7,031 nucleotides of DNA from Bacteroides sp. (GCA_019416685.1 DXWV01000042.1:46477-53507); one strand, 5' to 3'; shown: positions 1-6,728, counted from the first letter of the stretch. A program made the numbers and translations. The notes: a model not told the origin generated them from the letters alone.

Positions 1-1799
1 TTTAGGTTTTGATCAATGACAAGTACATCTTCTTTGCCATTCGTCTCTTCTATCTGGTTTTGCAGGTTATATCCTTCGGCACTGCGATATATAATTTCAT
101 CATGTGTATCGTTGTCTCGTTTTTGCTGCTCTATGTATTTGTCGAGCAAGTCGTTTACATCCAGTGTACCATCGGCTATAGCCTGATAAAACTCTGTTAC
201 TACCTTATATCCCAGTCGCTTGATGAGGCGCATCATTGTACCCTCATCGTATTCCATCTTCCGGTTCTTAAATTTACGTTCCAGTGTTTCTTTGGCAAAG
301 TCATGCTGGCGTGCCACCATCTCTTTCAGTGCCTGTCGAATTTTGGTACGGGCCTTTGAGGTGGTTACAATATTCAGCCAGTCCTGCTTGGGTGTCTGAG
401 TGTTCGATGTCATGATCTCTACCTGGTCACCGCTGTTCAGTTTTTGTTTCAACTGGACGTTTTTGCCATTTACCTTTGCACCGATACATTTACAACCTAA
501 TTTGCTATGGATATGGAAAGCAAAATCGAGTACAGTTGCTCCTTTGGCCAGTTTGAAAAGGTCTCCTTTAGGTGTAAATACAAATACTTCATCCTCGTAC
601 AGATCCATCTTGAACTGGTCCATCACTTTCATTGAATCGTTGTCCGGATTCTCAAGTGCTTCACGTACGGAAGTCAGCCATTCGTCCAGCCCTGTCTCTC
701 CTTTGATACCTTTGTACCTCCAGTGAGCTGCAAGGCCTCGTTCGGCTATCTCATCCATGCGACGGGTACGTATCTGTACTTCTACCCATTTACCTTCCGG
801 TCCCATTACGGTGATGTGGAGCGATTCATACCCATTACTTTTAGGGATAGACAGCCAGTCACGCAAGCGCTTCGGGTTGGGCTGATACATATCTGTTACG
901 ATGGAATATACTTGCCAGCACTCCTGTTTTTCTTTGTCCGGATCAGAATCAAGAATAATACGGATGGCAAAAAGGTCATAGATACCTTCAAAAGGCGTTT
1001 TTTGTTTCTGTATCTTGTTCCAGATAGAATGGATGGACTTGGTACGCCCCTTAATGTCGAATTTCAGCCCGGCCTCTTTCACTTTCTTTTGTATCGGTTC
1101 TATGAAAGTAGCAATGTACTTGTCCCGTGATGCTTTTGTTTCATTCAGCTTGTCTTTAATGAAATAATAAGTATCCCGGTGAATATACTTCAGAGACAAG
1201 TCTTCCAACTCAGACTTCAGTTTGTAGAGTCCCAGCTTGTGAGCCAGCGGTGCATACAGATAAGCTGCCTCGTTGGCTACCTTGATACGGTCTTCTTCAT
1301 TGTCCGAATCCTTGATTTGTCGCATTACGTTTACACGGTCGGCAATCATAATAAGGATTACACGCATATCTTCTGCAAAGGAGAGAAGCAGGTTACGGAA
1401 GTTTTCAGATTCGATGGCAGGACTTTTAGCATACAACTCATTGGTCTTTACCAATCCTGTGATAATACTCGAAACATCCTCTCCAAACTCACTACGGACA
1501 GTTGCGGGAGATAATACGTTATTTTTTACAATCTCGTGCAGCATGATACCTATCAGGCACGATCCTTTCATTCCTATCTCATCGGCCACGATAACAGCCG
1601 TTTGTAAATCCCTGATAACAGGATTCATCCCAAAATTGTTACGGCGCAGACTATTGCACTGTGCAGCATGAATAAGGTATTTCTTCAGCTTCCGGGTATC
1701 GTCCTTCGTGATACTTTCTCCTGCTGACCGTATCAGCCGTTTATATAAAGCGAATAACTCAGCTTTCTCTTTTTCTGTGAAAAATGAAATATCCTCCAT
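1..1799 (-). CDS. relA: RelA/SpoT-family (p)ppGpp synthetase with degenerate HD domain, partial (C-terminus outside window)
   Basis: Cytosolic stringent-response enzyme; family members transfer pyrophosphate from ATP to GDP or GTP to make (p)ppGpp. I translated 599 codons from the ATG at 1799-1797; an in-frame TAA lies a few codons upstream, which supports this start. Domains seen: pseudo-HD hydrolase domain about 40-165; synthetase domain about 245-365, with GRTKSIHSIWNK (251-262), IYDLFAIR (273-280), IPKSNGYESLH (318-328), VEVQIRT (339-345, E340 being the likely catalytic Glu) and AAHW (357-360); TGS domain about 402-463; then a helical region. The reading frame leaves the window just before the expected Cys-rich and ACT regulatory domains, so about 140 residues are probably missing. 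The HD signature is damaged: HP is NP (59-60), HDxxED is HEIVKN (88-93), and ADRLHNMR is ADRVNVMR (153-160). I infer a synthetase-only enzyme, as in RelA. The relA symbol rests on that inference; Bacteroides usually carries a second, SpoT-like homologue elsewhere. Confidence 0.93.
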   Translation of the reverse strand, partial: MEDISFFTEKEKAELFALYKRLIRSAGESITKDDTRKLKKYLIHAAQCNSLRRNNFGMNPVIRDLQTAVIVADEIGMKGSCLIGIMLHEIVKNNVLSPATVRSEFGEDVSSIITGLVKTNELYAKSPAIESENFRNLLLSFAEDMRVILIMIADRVNVMRQIKDSDNEEDRIKVANEAAYLYAPLAHKLGLYKLKSELEDLSLKYIHRDTYYFIKDKLNETKASRDKYIATFIEPIQKKVKEAGLKFDIKGRTKSIHSIWNKIQKQKTPFEGIYDLFAIRIILDSDPDKEKQECWQVYSIVTDMYQPNPKRLRDWLSIPKSNGYESLHITVMGPEGKWVEVQIRTRRMDEIAERGLAAHWRYKGIKGETGLDEWLTSVREALENPDNDSMKVMDQFKMDLYEDEVFVFTPKGDLFKLAKGATVLDFAFHIHSKLGCKCIGAKVNGKNVQLKQKLNSGDQVEIMTSNTQTPKQDWLNIVTTSKARTKIRQALKEMVARQHDFAKETLERKFKNRKMEYDEGTMMRLIKRLGYKVVTEFYQAIADGTLDVNDLLDKYIEQQKRDNDTHDEIIYRSAEGYNLQNQIEETNGKEDVLVIDQNL

Positions 1800-1813
1800 G
1801 ATAAATAATTATT

Positions 1814-1895
1814 TAATGTGCCAATATGTCAATGTGCCAATTGGCTGCGCTGTGATACCGAATGGTAATTGGCACATTGGCATATTGGCACATTA
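1814..1895. repeat. Long imperfect inverted repeat made of four 11-bp units, in the relA leader
   Basis: Arms 1814-1842 and 1867-1895 are 29 nt each and complementary except for one position (T1829 against G1880, a possible wobble pair in one of the two RNAs), around a 24-nt loop. Each arm holds two copies of an 11-bp unit, aatgtgccaat at 1815-1825 and 1831-1841, and its complement attggcacatt at 1868-1878 and 1884-1894, always 16 bp apart. It ends 14 nt before the relA start codon, leaving an AT-only stretch plus one C that could serve as ribosome landing site. No T-tract follows the stem on either strand, so it is not an ordinary intrinsic terminator. It may be a dispersed REP-like intergenic element or a structured relA leader; the sequence alone does not decide. 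Confidence 0.9.
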
Positions 1896-1911
1896 CTACA
1901 TTATTTCGATG

Positions 1912-1919
1912 TAAAAGTA
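1912..1919 (-). promoter_or_regulatory. Possible -7 box for relA
   Basis: On the minus strand this reads TACTTTTA, one mismatch from the Bacteroides -7 consensus TAnnTTTG. No clear TTTG -33 element is found at the usual spacing. If used, transcription would start near 1905 and the mRNA would carry the whole 1814-1895 hairpin in its leader. Weak evidence from a short AT-rich match. Confidence 0.25.
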
Positions 1920-1962
1920 GTTTTTTTTGTTTAGTAAAAGGGCATAACTAAATAACATTTTG

Positions 1963-1970
1963 TATTTTTG
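1963..1970 (+). promoter_or_regulatory. Candidate Bacteroides -7 box for the DUF4301 gene
   Basis: TATTTTTG fits TAnnTTTG exactly and lies 27 nt before the start codon, giving a predicted leader of about 20 nt. A TTTG at 1926-1929 is too far upstream to be a normally spaced -33 element, so only half of the promoter is recognisable. Confidence 0.5.
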
Positions 1971-1997
1971 GGCATCAATTAATAAAAATAGATACGT

Positions 1998-3515
1998 ATG
2001 ATGACACCACAAGACAAAGAATTGCTTGCCAAAAAAGGTATTTCGGAAGCTCAGATAGCCGAACAACTGGCATGCTTTCAGAAAGGTTTTCCGTTTTTGA
2101 AATTGGATGCGGCTGCATCAGTTGAGAAAGGGATTCTTGCTCCTGATACAGATGAGCAGGGGGCATATCTTGCAGCCTGGGATGCATATAAGAATACAGA
2201 GAAGACGATTGTGAAGTTTGTCCCTGCTTCCGGAGCAGCCAGTCGTATGTTTAAGAATTTGTTTGAGTTTCTGGGAGCCGACTATGACCAGCCTACAACG
2301 AAGTTTGAACAGGCTTTCTTTGAGAGTATTGAGAAGTTTGCGTTTTATGATGATTTGAATGTAGCCTGTCAGCGTACAGCCGGAAAGGACATTTGCGGGT
2401 TAATAGCCGAAGGAAATTACAAAGCAGTAGTATCTGCTCTGCTCGAAGAGGCCGGGTTGAACTACGGTGCTTTGCCTAAAGGACTACTCAAGTTTCATAA
2501 ATACGAAGAAGGTTCACGCACGCCGCTTGAAGAGCATTTGGCCGAAGGTGCTATGTATGCTGCCGGAAAGTGTGGCAAGGTGAATGTGCATTTTACCGTT
2601 TCTACCGAGCATCGTGAACTGTTTAAAGTTCTGGTGGCAGAGAAAGCCGGAGAGTTTGCCCAGCGTTATGGGGTAGATTATAATGTCACTTTCTCAGAGC
2701 AGAAGCCCAGTACAGATACGATTGCTGCCGATATGGATAACCAGCCTTTCCGTGATAATGGCAAGTTGCTGTTCCGTCCGGGCGGTCATGGAGCACTGAT
2801 TGAGAATCTGAATGATCTTGATGCCGATATTATCTTTATCAAAAACATTGATAATGTAGTACCTGATAGATTAAAAGCAGACACGGTGCTTTACAAGAAA
2901 CTGATTGCCGGAGTGCTGGTTGCTTTGCAAAAACAGGCTTTTGAATATCTGGAATTGTTGGATAGCGGTGATTATTCTCATGAACAGGTGATGGAAATTC
3001 TTCAGTTCGTACAAAAGAAACTATTCTGTAAGAATCCGGAGACTAAGAATCTGGAAGATTCAGAATTGGTGATGTACCTGAGAAAGAAACTGAATCGTCC
3101 GATGCGTGTTTGTGGTATGGTAAAGAATGTAGGCGAACCGGGTGGTGGTCCGTTCTTAGCTTATAATAATGATGGTACTATCTCATTGCAGATTCTGGAA
3201 AGTTCTCAGATTGATATGGATGATCCTACTGCCAAAGAGATGTTTGAGAAAGGTACCCACTTTAATCCGGTAGATCTGGTATGTGCCGTACGTGATTATA
3301 AAGGTCATAAATTTGATTTGACGAAGTATGTAGATAAAGCTACCGGGTTCATATCTTATAAGTCCAAGAATGGCAAAGATCTCAAGGCTTTAGAGCTTCC
3401 CGGATTGTGGAATGGTGCAATGAGTGACTGGAGTACTGTGTTTGTAGAAGTGCCACTCTCTACTTTCAATCCTGTAAAAACGGTGAATGATTTATTGCGT
3501 GAACAACATCAATAA
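1998..3515 (+). CDS. DUF4301 family protein, nucleotidyltransferase-like motifs
   Basis: A 505-residue cytosolic protein with no signal peptide or membrane segment, recognised as DUF4301, a Bacteroidetes-enriched family of about this length. Its function is not established. Visible motifs, in order: FVPASGAASRMFKNL (74-88), like the glycine-rich nucleotide-binding loop of sugar-nucleotidyltransferases; LPKGLLKFH followed by TPLEEHL (159-181), like the PK...lieh substrate segment; VHFTVSTEHRELF (197-209); FRPGGHGALIENL (259-271) and IIFIKNIDNV (278-287), which recall the GGNG...DN region of UDP-sugar and UDP-HexNAc pyrophosphorylases; and EPGGGPFLAY (380-389). I infer a divergent GT-A-fold nucleotidyltransferase. 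The 70-80 residues between the first two motifs would be an unusual insertion. Two adjacent ATGs (1998 and 2001) could start translation; the first is used here. It is monocistronic, divergent from relA, and ends 18 nt before a terminator. Arginine is mostly CGT, as in purT. Confidence 0.9.
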   Translation: MMTPQDKELLAKKGISEAQIAEQLACFQKGFPFLKLDAAASVEKGILAPDTDEQGAYLAAWDAYKNTEKTIVKFVPASGAASRMFKNLFEFLGADYDQPTTKFEQAFFESIEKFAFYDDLNVACQRTAGKDICGLIAEGNYKAVVSALLEEAGLNYGALPKGLLKFHKYEEGSRTPLEEHLAEGAMYAAGKCGKVNVHFTVSTEHRELFKVLVAEKAGEFAQRYGVDYNVTFSEQKPSTDTIAADMDNQPFRDNGKLLFRPGGHGALIENLNDLDADIIFIKNIDNVVPDRLKADTVLYKKLIAGVLVALQKQAFEYLELLDSGDYSHEQVMEILQFVQKKLFCKNPETKNLEDSELVMYLRKKLNRPMRVCGMVKNVGEPGGGPFLAYNNDGTISLQILESSQIDMDDPTAKEMFEKGTHFNPVDLVCAVRDYKGHKFDLTKYVDKATGFISYKSKNGKDLKALELPGLWNGAMSDWSTVFVEVPLSTFNPVKTVNDLLREQHQ

Positions 3516-3533
3516 ACGCGTTGAAATAGAAAG

Positions 3534-3572
3534 AAAAAAGCCAGGCTCCATGCAAAGGAGGCTGGCTTTTTT
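3534..3572. terminator. Bidirectional intrinsic terminator between DUF4301 and the DUF3226 gene
   Basis: A hairpin pairs 3534-3549 with 3557-3572 around a 7-nt loop. The core agccag/ctggct is perfect, with a single mismatch further in (G3545 against G3561). It is flanked by A6 on the left and T6 on the right, so both strands give a stem followed by a U-tract. It ends the plus-strand DUF4301 transcript and, from the other side, the convergent ATPase-DUF3226 transcript whose stop codon is 22 nt away. Confidence 0.9.
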
Positions 3573-3593
3573 AATACAATAGAAATATTTTTG

Positions 3594-4235
3594 TTAGGTA
3601 AATAATTGTTTAATCCAATGCACAAATACTTCTGCATGTTCTGAGTTTGGATTTAATATTTTTGCAGTAATAGCCGTCCCCATAGGCTTGCCCGGTTCAT
3701 CTTGCCAAGCCAGGAACGTATGGATTTTTGCTTTTGAACGATGTACTGATTTGTACTGTTGTATCTGGCTTTCTTCCAATTCGTTTAGTATGGATTCTGC
3801 TTTTTGCATTAAAGGGTCAGCTTCAGGTGCCAAGCTAATTATGAAGTCCTCGAGCATTCCATTTATATTATTATCAGGCATAATCCAAATTCCAATTGTT
3901 GCGTCATAACTGTCGATAGGTTTGAGAATAAGTCCGGATGCAGGCCATTCACAATCGGCACAGTTATATTTCTGACTTTGTTTTAAAATCTTCAGAATTT
4001 GTGCTCTTCTTTTATTTAAATCAACATCTGCATCTATTACAATGCCTATTCTTTGATGTGCTGATGGGTTGGATAGCCTTGTTTTTAATTATCCCAATAC
4101 ATTTTCTATACTATTACAATCTATTACATCGAAATTTTCTACTAATTGATGATGTTGGCAAAACGACCATATAACGTGTTGATCGTCATTTCCTTCTACC
4201 AATAGTTTGTAAGTGTGTTTTTCTGTGATTTTCAT
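3594..4235 (-). pseudogene. DUF3226 (TOPRIM-like) protein gene interrupted by an in-frame TAA
   Basis: Read through one stop, this is a 213-codon gene starting at ATG 4235-4233, one base after the stop of the upstream ATPase gene (TAAAATG), so the two are surely co-transcribed and probably translationally coupled. Motifs fit DUF3226, a TOPRIM-like family: KLLVEGNDDQHVI (10-22) with the TOPRIM Glu at 14, GIVIDADVD (64-72) with the D68xD70 pair, GIWIMPDNNINGMLEDFI (115-132), and a C-terminal KAKIHTFLAWQDEPG block. Codon 49 is TAA, where CAA (Gln) would keep the frame; every other codon to the natural stop is open. The first product would be a 48-residue peptide. The next ATG in frame is codon 119 (3881), and a protein from there would lack both acidic motifs. 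No ATG, GTG or TTG lies in frame between the TAA and codon 119. A sequencing error, readthrough or a recent nonsense mutation are the alternatives. Very AT-rich, with AGA arginine codons. Confidence 0.85.
4089..4091 (-). other. In-frame ochre stop at codon 49 of the DUF3226 gene
   Basis: The minus strand reads GGA TAA TTA AAA at the junction. Reading frame and family-like protein sequence continue on both sides with no insertion or deletion, so a single C-to-T change (CAA to TAA) is the simplest explanation. It falls between the TOPRIM Glu (codon 14) and the DxD motif (codons 68-70). Confidence 0.9.
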
Positions 4236-4236
4236 T

Positions 4237-5361
4237 TTAGCGAATCTCTATGTTATTGTCGGTAGCAAACCGCAGTTCCTTTTCGTCATCATAATTCACT
4301 ACCACTACGTTTCCGTTCCTATTCTCAAGACGTATCAATTTGCCTTTTTGTTTGTTGGCTTCTACGAAACTGTTAATGCAGTCTTGGCTATGTGATGTAA
4401 CAAATACTTGAATGTTTAGCTTCTCAGAAAGCATAAAAATGATTTTCCATAGCCTTATTTGTATGGAATGGTGCAATCCTGTTTCAAATTCATCTAATAG
4501 CAAAATGCCACCTTTGCAATTTAAAAGTGCAAGAATAATGGTAAGGACACGATTTATCCCGTCTCCCATAGAGCTGAGTCTATGCCGTTTCTCTTTCCCT
4601 TTTAATGTGACGTAAGGTATTCTTCTCTTTTGCAGATCGTCATTTAGAAAATTGAGCTTTTCTATATCCGGATCTATGATGTGCAATGCTTCAACAATAT
4701 ATTTTTCTTCCGCAGAAAGAGATATTTTATCAAATAAAGAGGCATTTTGTGTGGTTTGGAAATCATATGTCCTAACATATTCAAATGGAATTCCTTTCAT
4801 TTTAGTTATAGCATATCGATTTCGTTTGTAAAAAGGCACAATCGTTGTTTCTCCGGCAAATGAAATTTCCAGTCCTCTACCCACTAGATTGGGAGTTGTG
4901 ATATCGTCTGCCAATATTTGTTCAGGAGTTAACTTTATAACTACCTGACGATTGACACGTCCTGTTTCACTTGTGACTGTAACATCTTCTATATAAACCA
5001 TACGAATAGATAATACTTTTTTAGAAGAAGCGTTGTTCTCTTTTTCTTTGATAATAATGCTTTCCCCTTCACTGTAAATCGGTTTTCTTTCCGGAAAGAA
5101 AGATAAAAAATGTTCCATCATTATCTTTTCCAGTTCTATATTCGTATCGTCAAACGGAGACTTAAAATCTACAGATTCTCCTCTAAATTCAAGAAGTTCT
5201 TTCAGCCATTCCATATTTCCATTGGCGGCGTAAATAGAGATAGCTTCCAGTAAGGTTGATTTACCTACATTGTTTCGTCCTACTATCAGATTGACTGGTG
5301 CCAATGAGTCAATAGAGAGGTCTTTGATATTTTTATAGTTTTTAATGACTACCGACTTCAT
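4237..5361 (-). CDS. RecF/OLD-like AAA ATPase
   Basis: A 374-residue cytosolic ABC/SMC-type ATPase. The start MKSVVIKNYKNIKDL is typical of RecF/OLD-like ATPases. Walker A is GRNNVGKST (28-36); the ABC signature equivalent is LSSMGDGINR (262-271); Walker B is GGILLLDEFETGLH (284-297) with D290 and E291; the switch His is in VTSHSQD (321-327). The middle (about 45-255) is an unassigned insertion between the ATPase halves, and the tail ends in DNNIEIR. All catalytic motifs look intact. There is no nuclease domain; the TOPRIM-like partner is the next gene, one base downstream, and is broken by a nonsense codon. In OLD and Gabija GajA the same two modules are fused, and PARIS AriA/AriB is another split ATPase-TOPRIM pair, so a defence role is a reasonable inference but unproven. 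The region is AT-rich (17/60 GC at 4681-4740 against 34/60 at 2521-2580, counted by eye), and the arginine codons I decoded were mostly AGA or CGA, unlike the CGT-rich neighbours, which suggests transfer. The ATG at 5361-5359 is at the expected N-terminus. Confidence 0.92.
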   Translation of the reverse strand: MKSVVIKNYKNIKDLSIDSLAPVNLIVGRNNVGKSTLLEAISIYAANGNMEWLKELLEFRGESVDFKSPFDDTNIELEKIMMEHFLSFFPERKPIYSEGESIIIKEKENNASSKKVLSIRMVYIEDVTVTSETGRVNRQVVIKLTPEQILADDITTPNLVGRGLEISFAGETTIVPFYKRNRYAITKMKGIPFEYVRTYDFQTTQNASLFDKISLSAEEKYIVEALHIIDPDIEKLNFLNDDLQKRRIPYVTLKGKEKRHRLSSMGDGINRVLTIILALLNCKGGILLLDEFETGLHHSIQIRLWKIIFMLSEKLNIQVFVTSHSQDCINSFVEANKQKGKLIRLENRNGNVVVVNYDDEKELRFATDNNIEIR

Positions 5362-5393
5362 GAATTCTTAGGTTATATGGATGAATAACTACG

Positions 5394-5401
5394 CAAATGT
5401 A
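5394..5401 (-). promoter_or_regulatory. Candidate -7 box for the ATPase-DUF3226 operon
   Basis: The minus strand reads TACATTTG, an exact match to TAnnTTTG, 32 nt before the ATPase start codon, predicting a leader of about 25-28 nt. No TTTG -33 element is seen at normal spacing. Confidence 0.45.
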
Positions 5402-5453
5402 CATAAAATCTTTTGTTTTTCTCTTTATGTATACAATGTTTCTCTAAATGTAC

Positions 5454-5461
5454 TAATTTTG
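5454..5461 (+). promoter_or_regulatory. Candidate -7 box for purT
   Basis: TAATTTTG matches TAnnTTTG exactly, 28 nt before the purT start, giving a leader of about 22 nt. A correctly spaced -33 TTTG is not evident. It lies about 55 bp from the divergent ATPase box, so the 128-bp intergenic region holds two back-to-back promoters. Confidence 0.5.
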
Positions 5462-5489
5462 TAGCATTAAAATTAAACACTCAAAACCC

Positions 5490-6656
5490 ATGAAAAAAAT
5501 ACTGTTACTCGGTTCCGGAGAATTAGGAAAAGAGTTTGTTATTTCTGCCCAGCGTAAAGGGCAATATATCATTGCATGTGATTCGTATGCCGGAGCTCCT
5601 GCTATGCAGGTGGCTGATGAATGTGAAGTTTTCAATATGCTTGACGGTGACGATTTGGAACGTGTAGTCAGGAAACACCAGCCGGATATTATCGTACCGG
5701 AAATAGAGGCCATCCGTACCGAACGTTTGTATGATTTTGAAAAAGAAGGTATTCAGGTAGTACCGAGTGCCCGTGCTGTAAACTTTACGATGAATCGTAA
5801 GGCTATTCGTGATCTTGCTGCCAAAGAGTTGGGGTTGAAAACAGCCAAATACTTTTATGCAAAATCCTTGGACGAACTGAAAGAAGCTGCTACTAAGATC
5901 GGTTTTCCTTGTGTGGTAAAACCGTTGATGTCATCTTCGGGCAAAGGCCAGTCATTGGTGAAGAGTGCCGATGAATTGGAACATGCCTGGGAATATGGTT
6001 GCAGTGGTAGCCGTGGAGATATTCGTGAACTTATCATTGAAGAATTTATTAAGTTTGATAGCGAAATCACATTGCTTACCGTTACTCAAAAGAATGGTCC
6101 CACTCTTTTCTGCCCGCCTATCGGACATGTACAAAAGGGAGGAGATTATCGTGAAAGCTTCCAGCCCGCACATATTGATCCTGCTCATTTGAAGGAAGCG
6201 GAAGAAATGGCTGAAAAAGTGACTCGTGCTTTAACCGGTGCTGGTTTGTGGGGAGTTGAGTTCTTCCTGAGCCATGAGAACGGAGTGTATTTCTCTGAAC
6301 TTTCTCCTCGTCCGCATGATACGGGCATGGTGACTCTGGCAGGAACACAGAATCTGAATGAGTTTGAGCTTCACCTGCGTGCGGTGCTTGGTTTACCTAT
6401 TCCGGGCATCAAGCAGGAGAGGATAGGAGCCAGTGCTGTTATTCTATCAACAATAGCCAGTCAGGAGCGTCCTCAATATCGAGGGATGGAAGAGGTGACA
6501 CGCGAAGAAGATACATATCTGCGTATTTTTGGTAAACCTTTTACCCGTGTTAACCGTCGTATGGGGGTAGTGCTTTGTTATGCTCCTTTGGGTTCGGATT
6601 TGGATGCATTACGTGACAAGGCAAAACGAATTGCTGAAAAGGTAGAGGTTTTCTGA
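5490..6656 (+). CDS. purT: Formate-dependent phosphoribosylglycinamide formyltransferase (GAR transformylase 2)
   Basis: PurT makes formyl-GAR from GAR, formate and ATP through a formyl-phosphate intermediate, a folate-independent way to do the third step of purine synthesis. At 388 residues it has the usual family length. It shows the ATP-grasp layout: an N-terminal Rossmann-like preATP-grasp domain opening ILLLGSGELGKE (4-15); substrate-region segments DSYAGAPAMQVAD (31-43) and VPEIEAI (69-75); the ATP-binding loop VKPLMSSSGKGQS (143-155); IIEEFI (182-187); metal-binding Glu residues in GVEFF (E257) and FSELSPRPHDTG (E270); and a C-terminal domain with GKPFTRVNRRMGVVL (348-362). The SSSGKGQS loop and SPRPHDTG segment separate PurT from the related carboxylase PurK. 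All key residues appear present. It is monocistronic, followed 26 nt later by a terminator. No purine riboswitch or clear operator is visible in its short leader. Confidence 0.97.
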   Translation: MKKILLLGSGELGKEFVISAQRKGQYIIACDSYAGAPAMQVADECEVFNMLDGDDLERVVRKHQPDIIVPEIEAIRTERLYDFEKEGIQVVPSARAVNFTMNRKAIRDLAAKELGLKTAKYFYAKSLDELKEAATKIGFPCVVKPLMSSSGKGQSLVKSADELEHAWEYGCSGSRGDIRELIIEEFIKFDSEITLLTVTQKNGPTLFCPPIGHVQKGGDYRESFQPAHIDPAHLKEAEEMAEKVTRALTGAGLWGVEFFLSHENGVYFSELSPRPHDTGMVTLAGTQNLNEFELHLRAVLGLPIPGIKQERIGASAVILSTIASQERPQYRGMEEVTREEDTYLRIFGKPFTRVNRRMGVVLCYAPLGSDLDALRDKAKRIAEKVEVF

Positions 6657-6682
6657 TAATTATAGAAAATAGATAAAATAAG

Positions 6683-6728
6683 AGGGCTGCACATGCAGGA
6701 TGTTTAATTCTGGTGTGTAGCCCTTTTT
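6683..6728 (+). terminator. Intrinsic terminator after purT
   Basis: Stem 6683-6694 pairs with 6713-6724 (agggct against agccct, then pairs including two G-U wobbles). It is extended past a bulged G6695 by 6696-6700 with 6708-6712 around a 7-nt loop, and followed by T5 (6724-6728). It starts 26 nt after the purT stop codon. Confidence 0.85.

Noticed and set aside
1815..1894. Four repeated 11-bp units as a small CRISPR or direct-repeat array
   Set aside because: Two copies are inverted relative to the other two and the units are 5 bp apart within each arm; this is a compound palindrome, not repeats with spacers.
1814..1895. The inverted repeat as an intrinsic terminator
   Set aside because: No T-tract follows the stem on either strand, and it lies between two divergent genes with nothing to terminate.
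9..1914. Several plus-strand open frames of 68-135 codons
   Set aside because: They lie antisense to the relA coding frame, and their products are rich in Phe, Leu, Cys and Ser with no family resemblance; the minus-strand frame gives a clear RelA/SpoT protein.
3594..3881. A separate 95-residue minus-strand gene starting at the ATG at 3881
   Set aside because: It is the C-terminal part of DUF3226, starting inside the conserved GIWIMPDN motif. It would lack the TOPRIM residues and has no convincing start context, so it is treated as part of the interrupted gene.
3688..4395. Plus-strand open frames at 3688-3909, 3938-4174 and 4213-4395
   Set aside because: They are antisense to the DUF3226 and ATPase frames and resemble no protein; the opposite strand explains the sequence fully.
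3574..5437. Short shared words (atacaat, ttaggt) at the two edges of the ATPase-DUF3226 cassette as possible target-site duplications
   Set aside because: They are only 6-7 bp, not at matching positions relative to the cassette ends, and expected by chance.
5490..6656. PurK (carboxyaminoimidazole ribonucleotide synthase) instead of PurT
   Set aside because: The proteins share the ATP-grasp fold, but SSSGKGQS, SPRPHDTG and the 388-residue length fit PurT.
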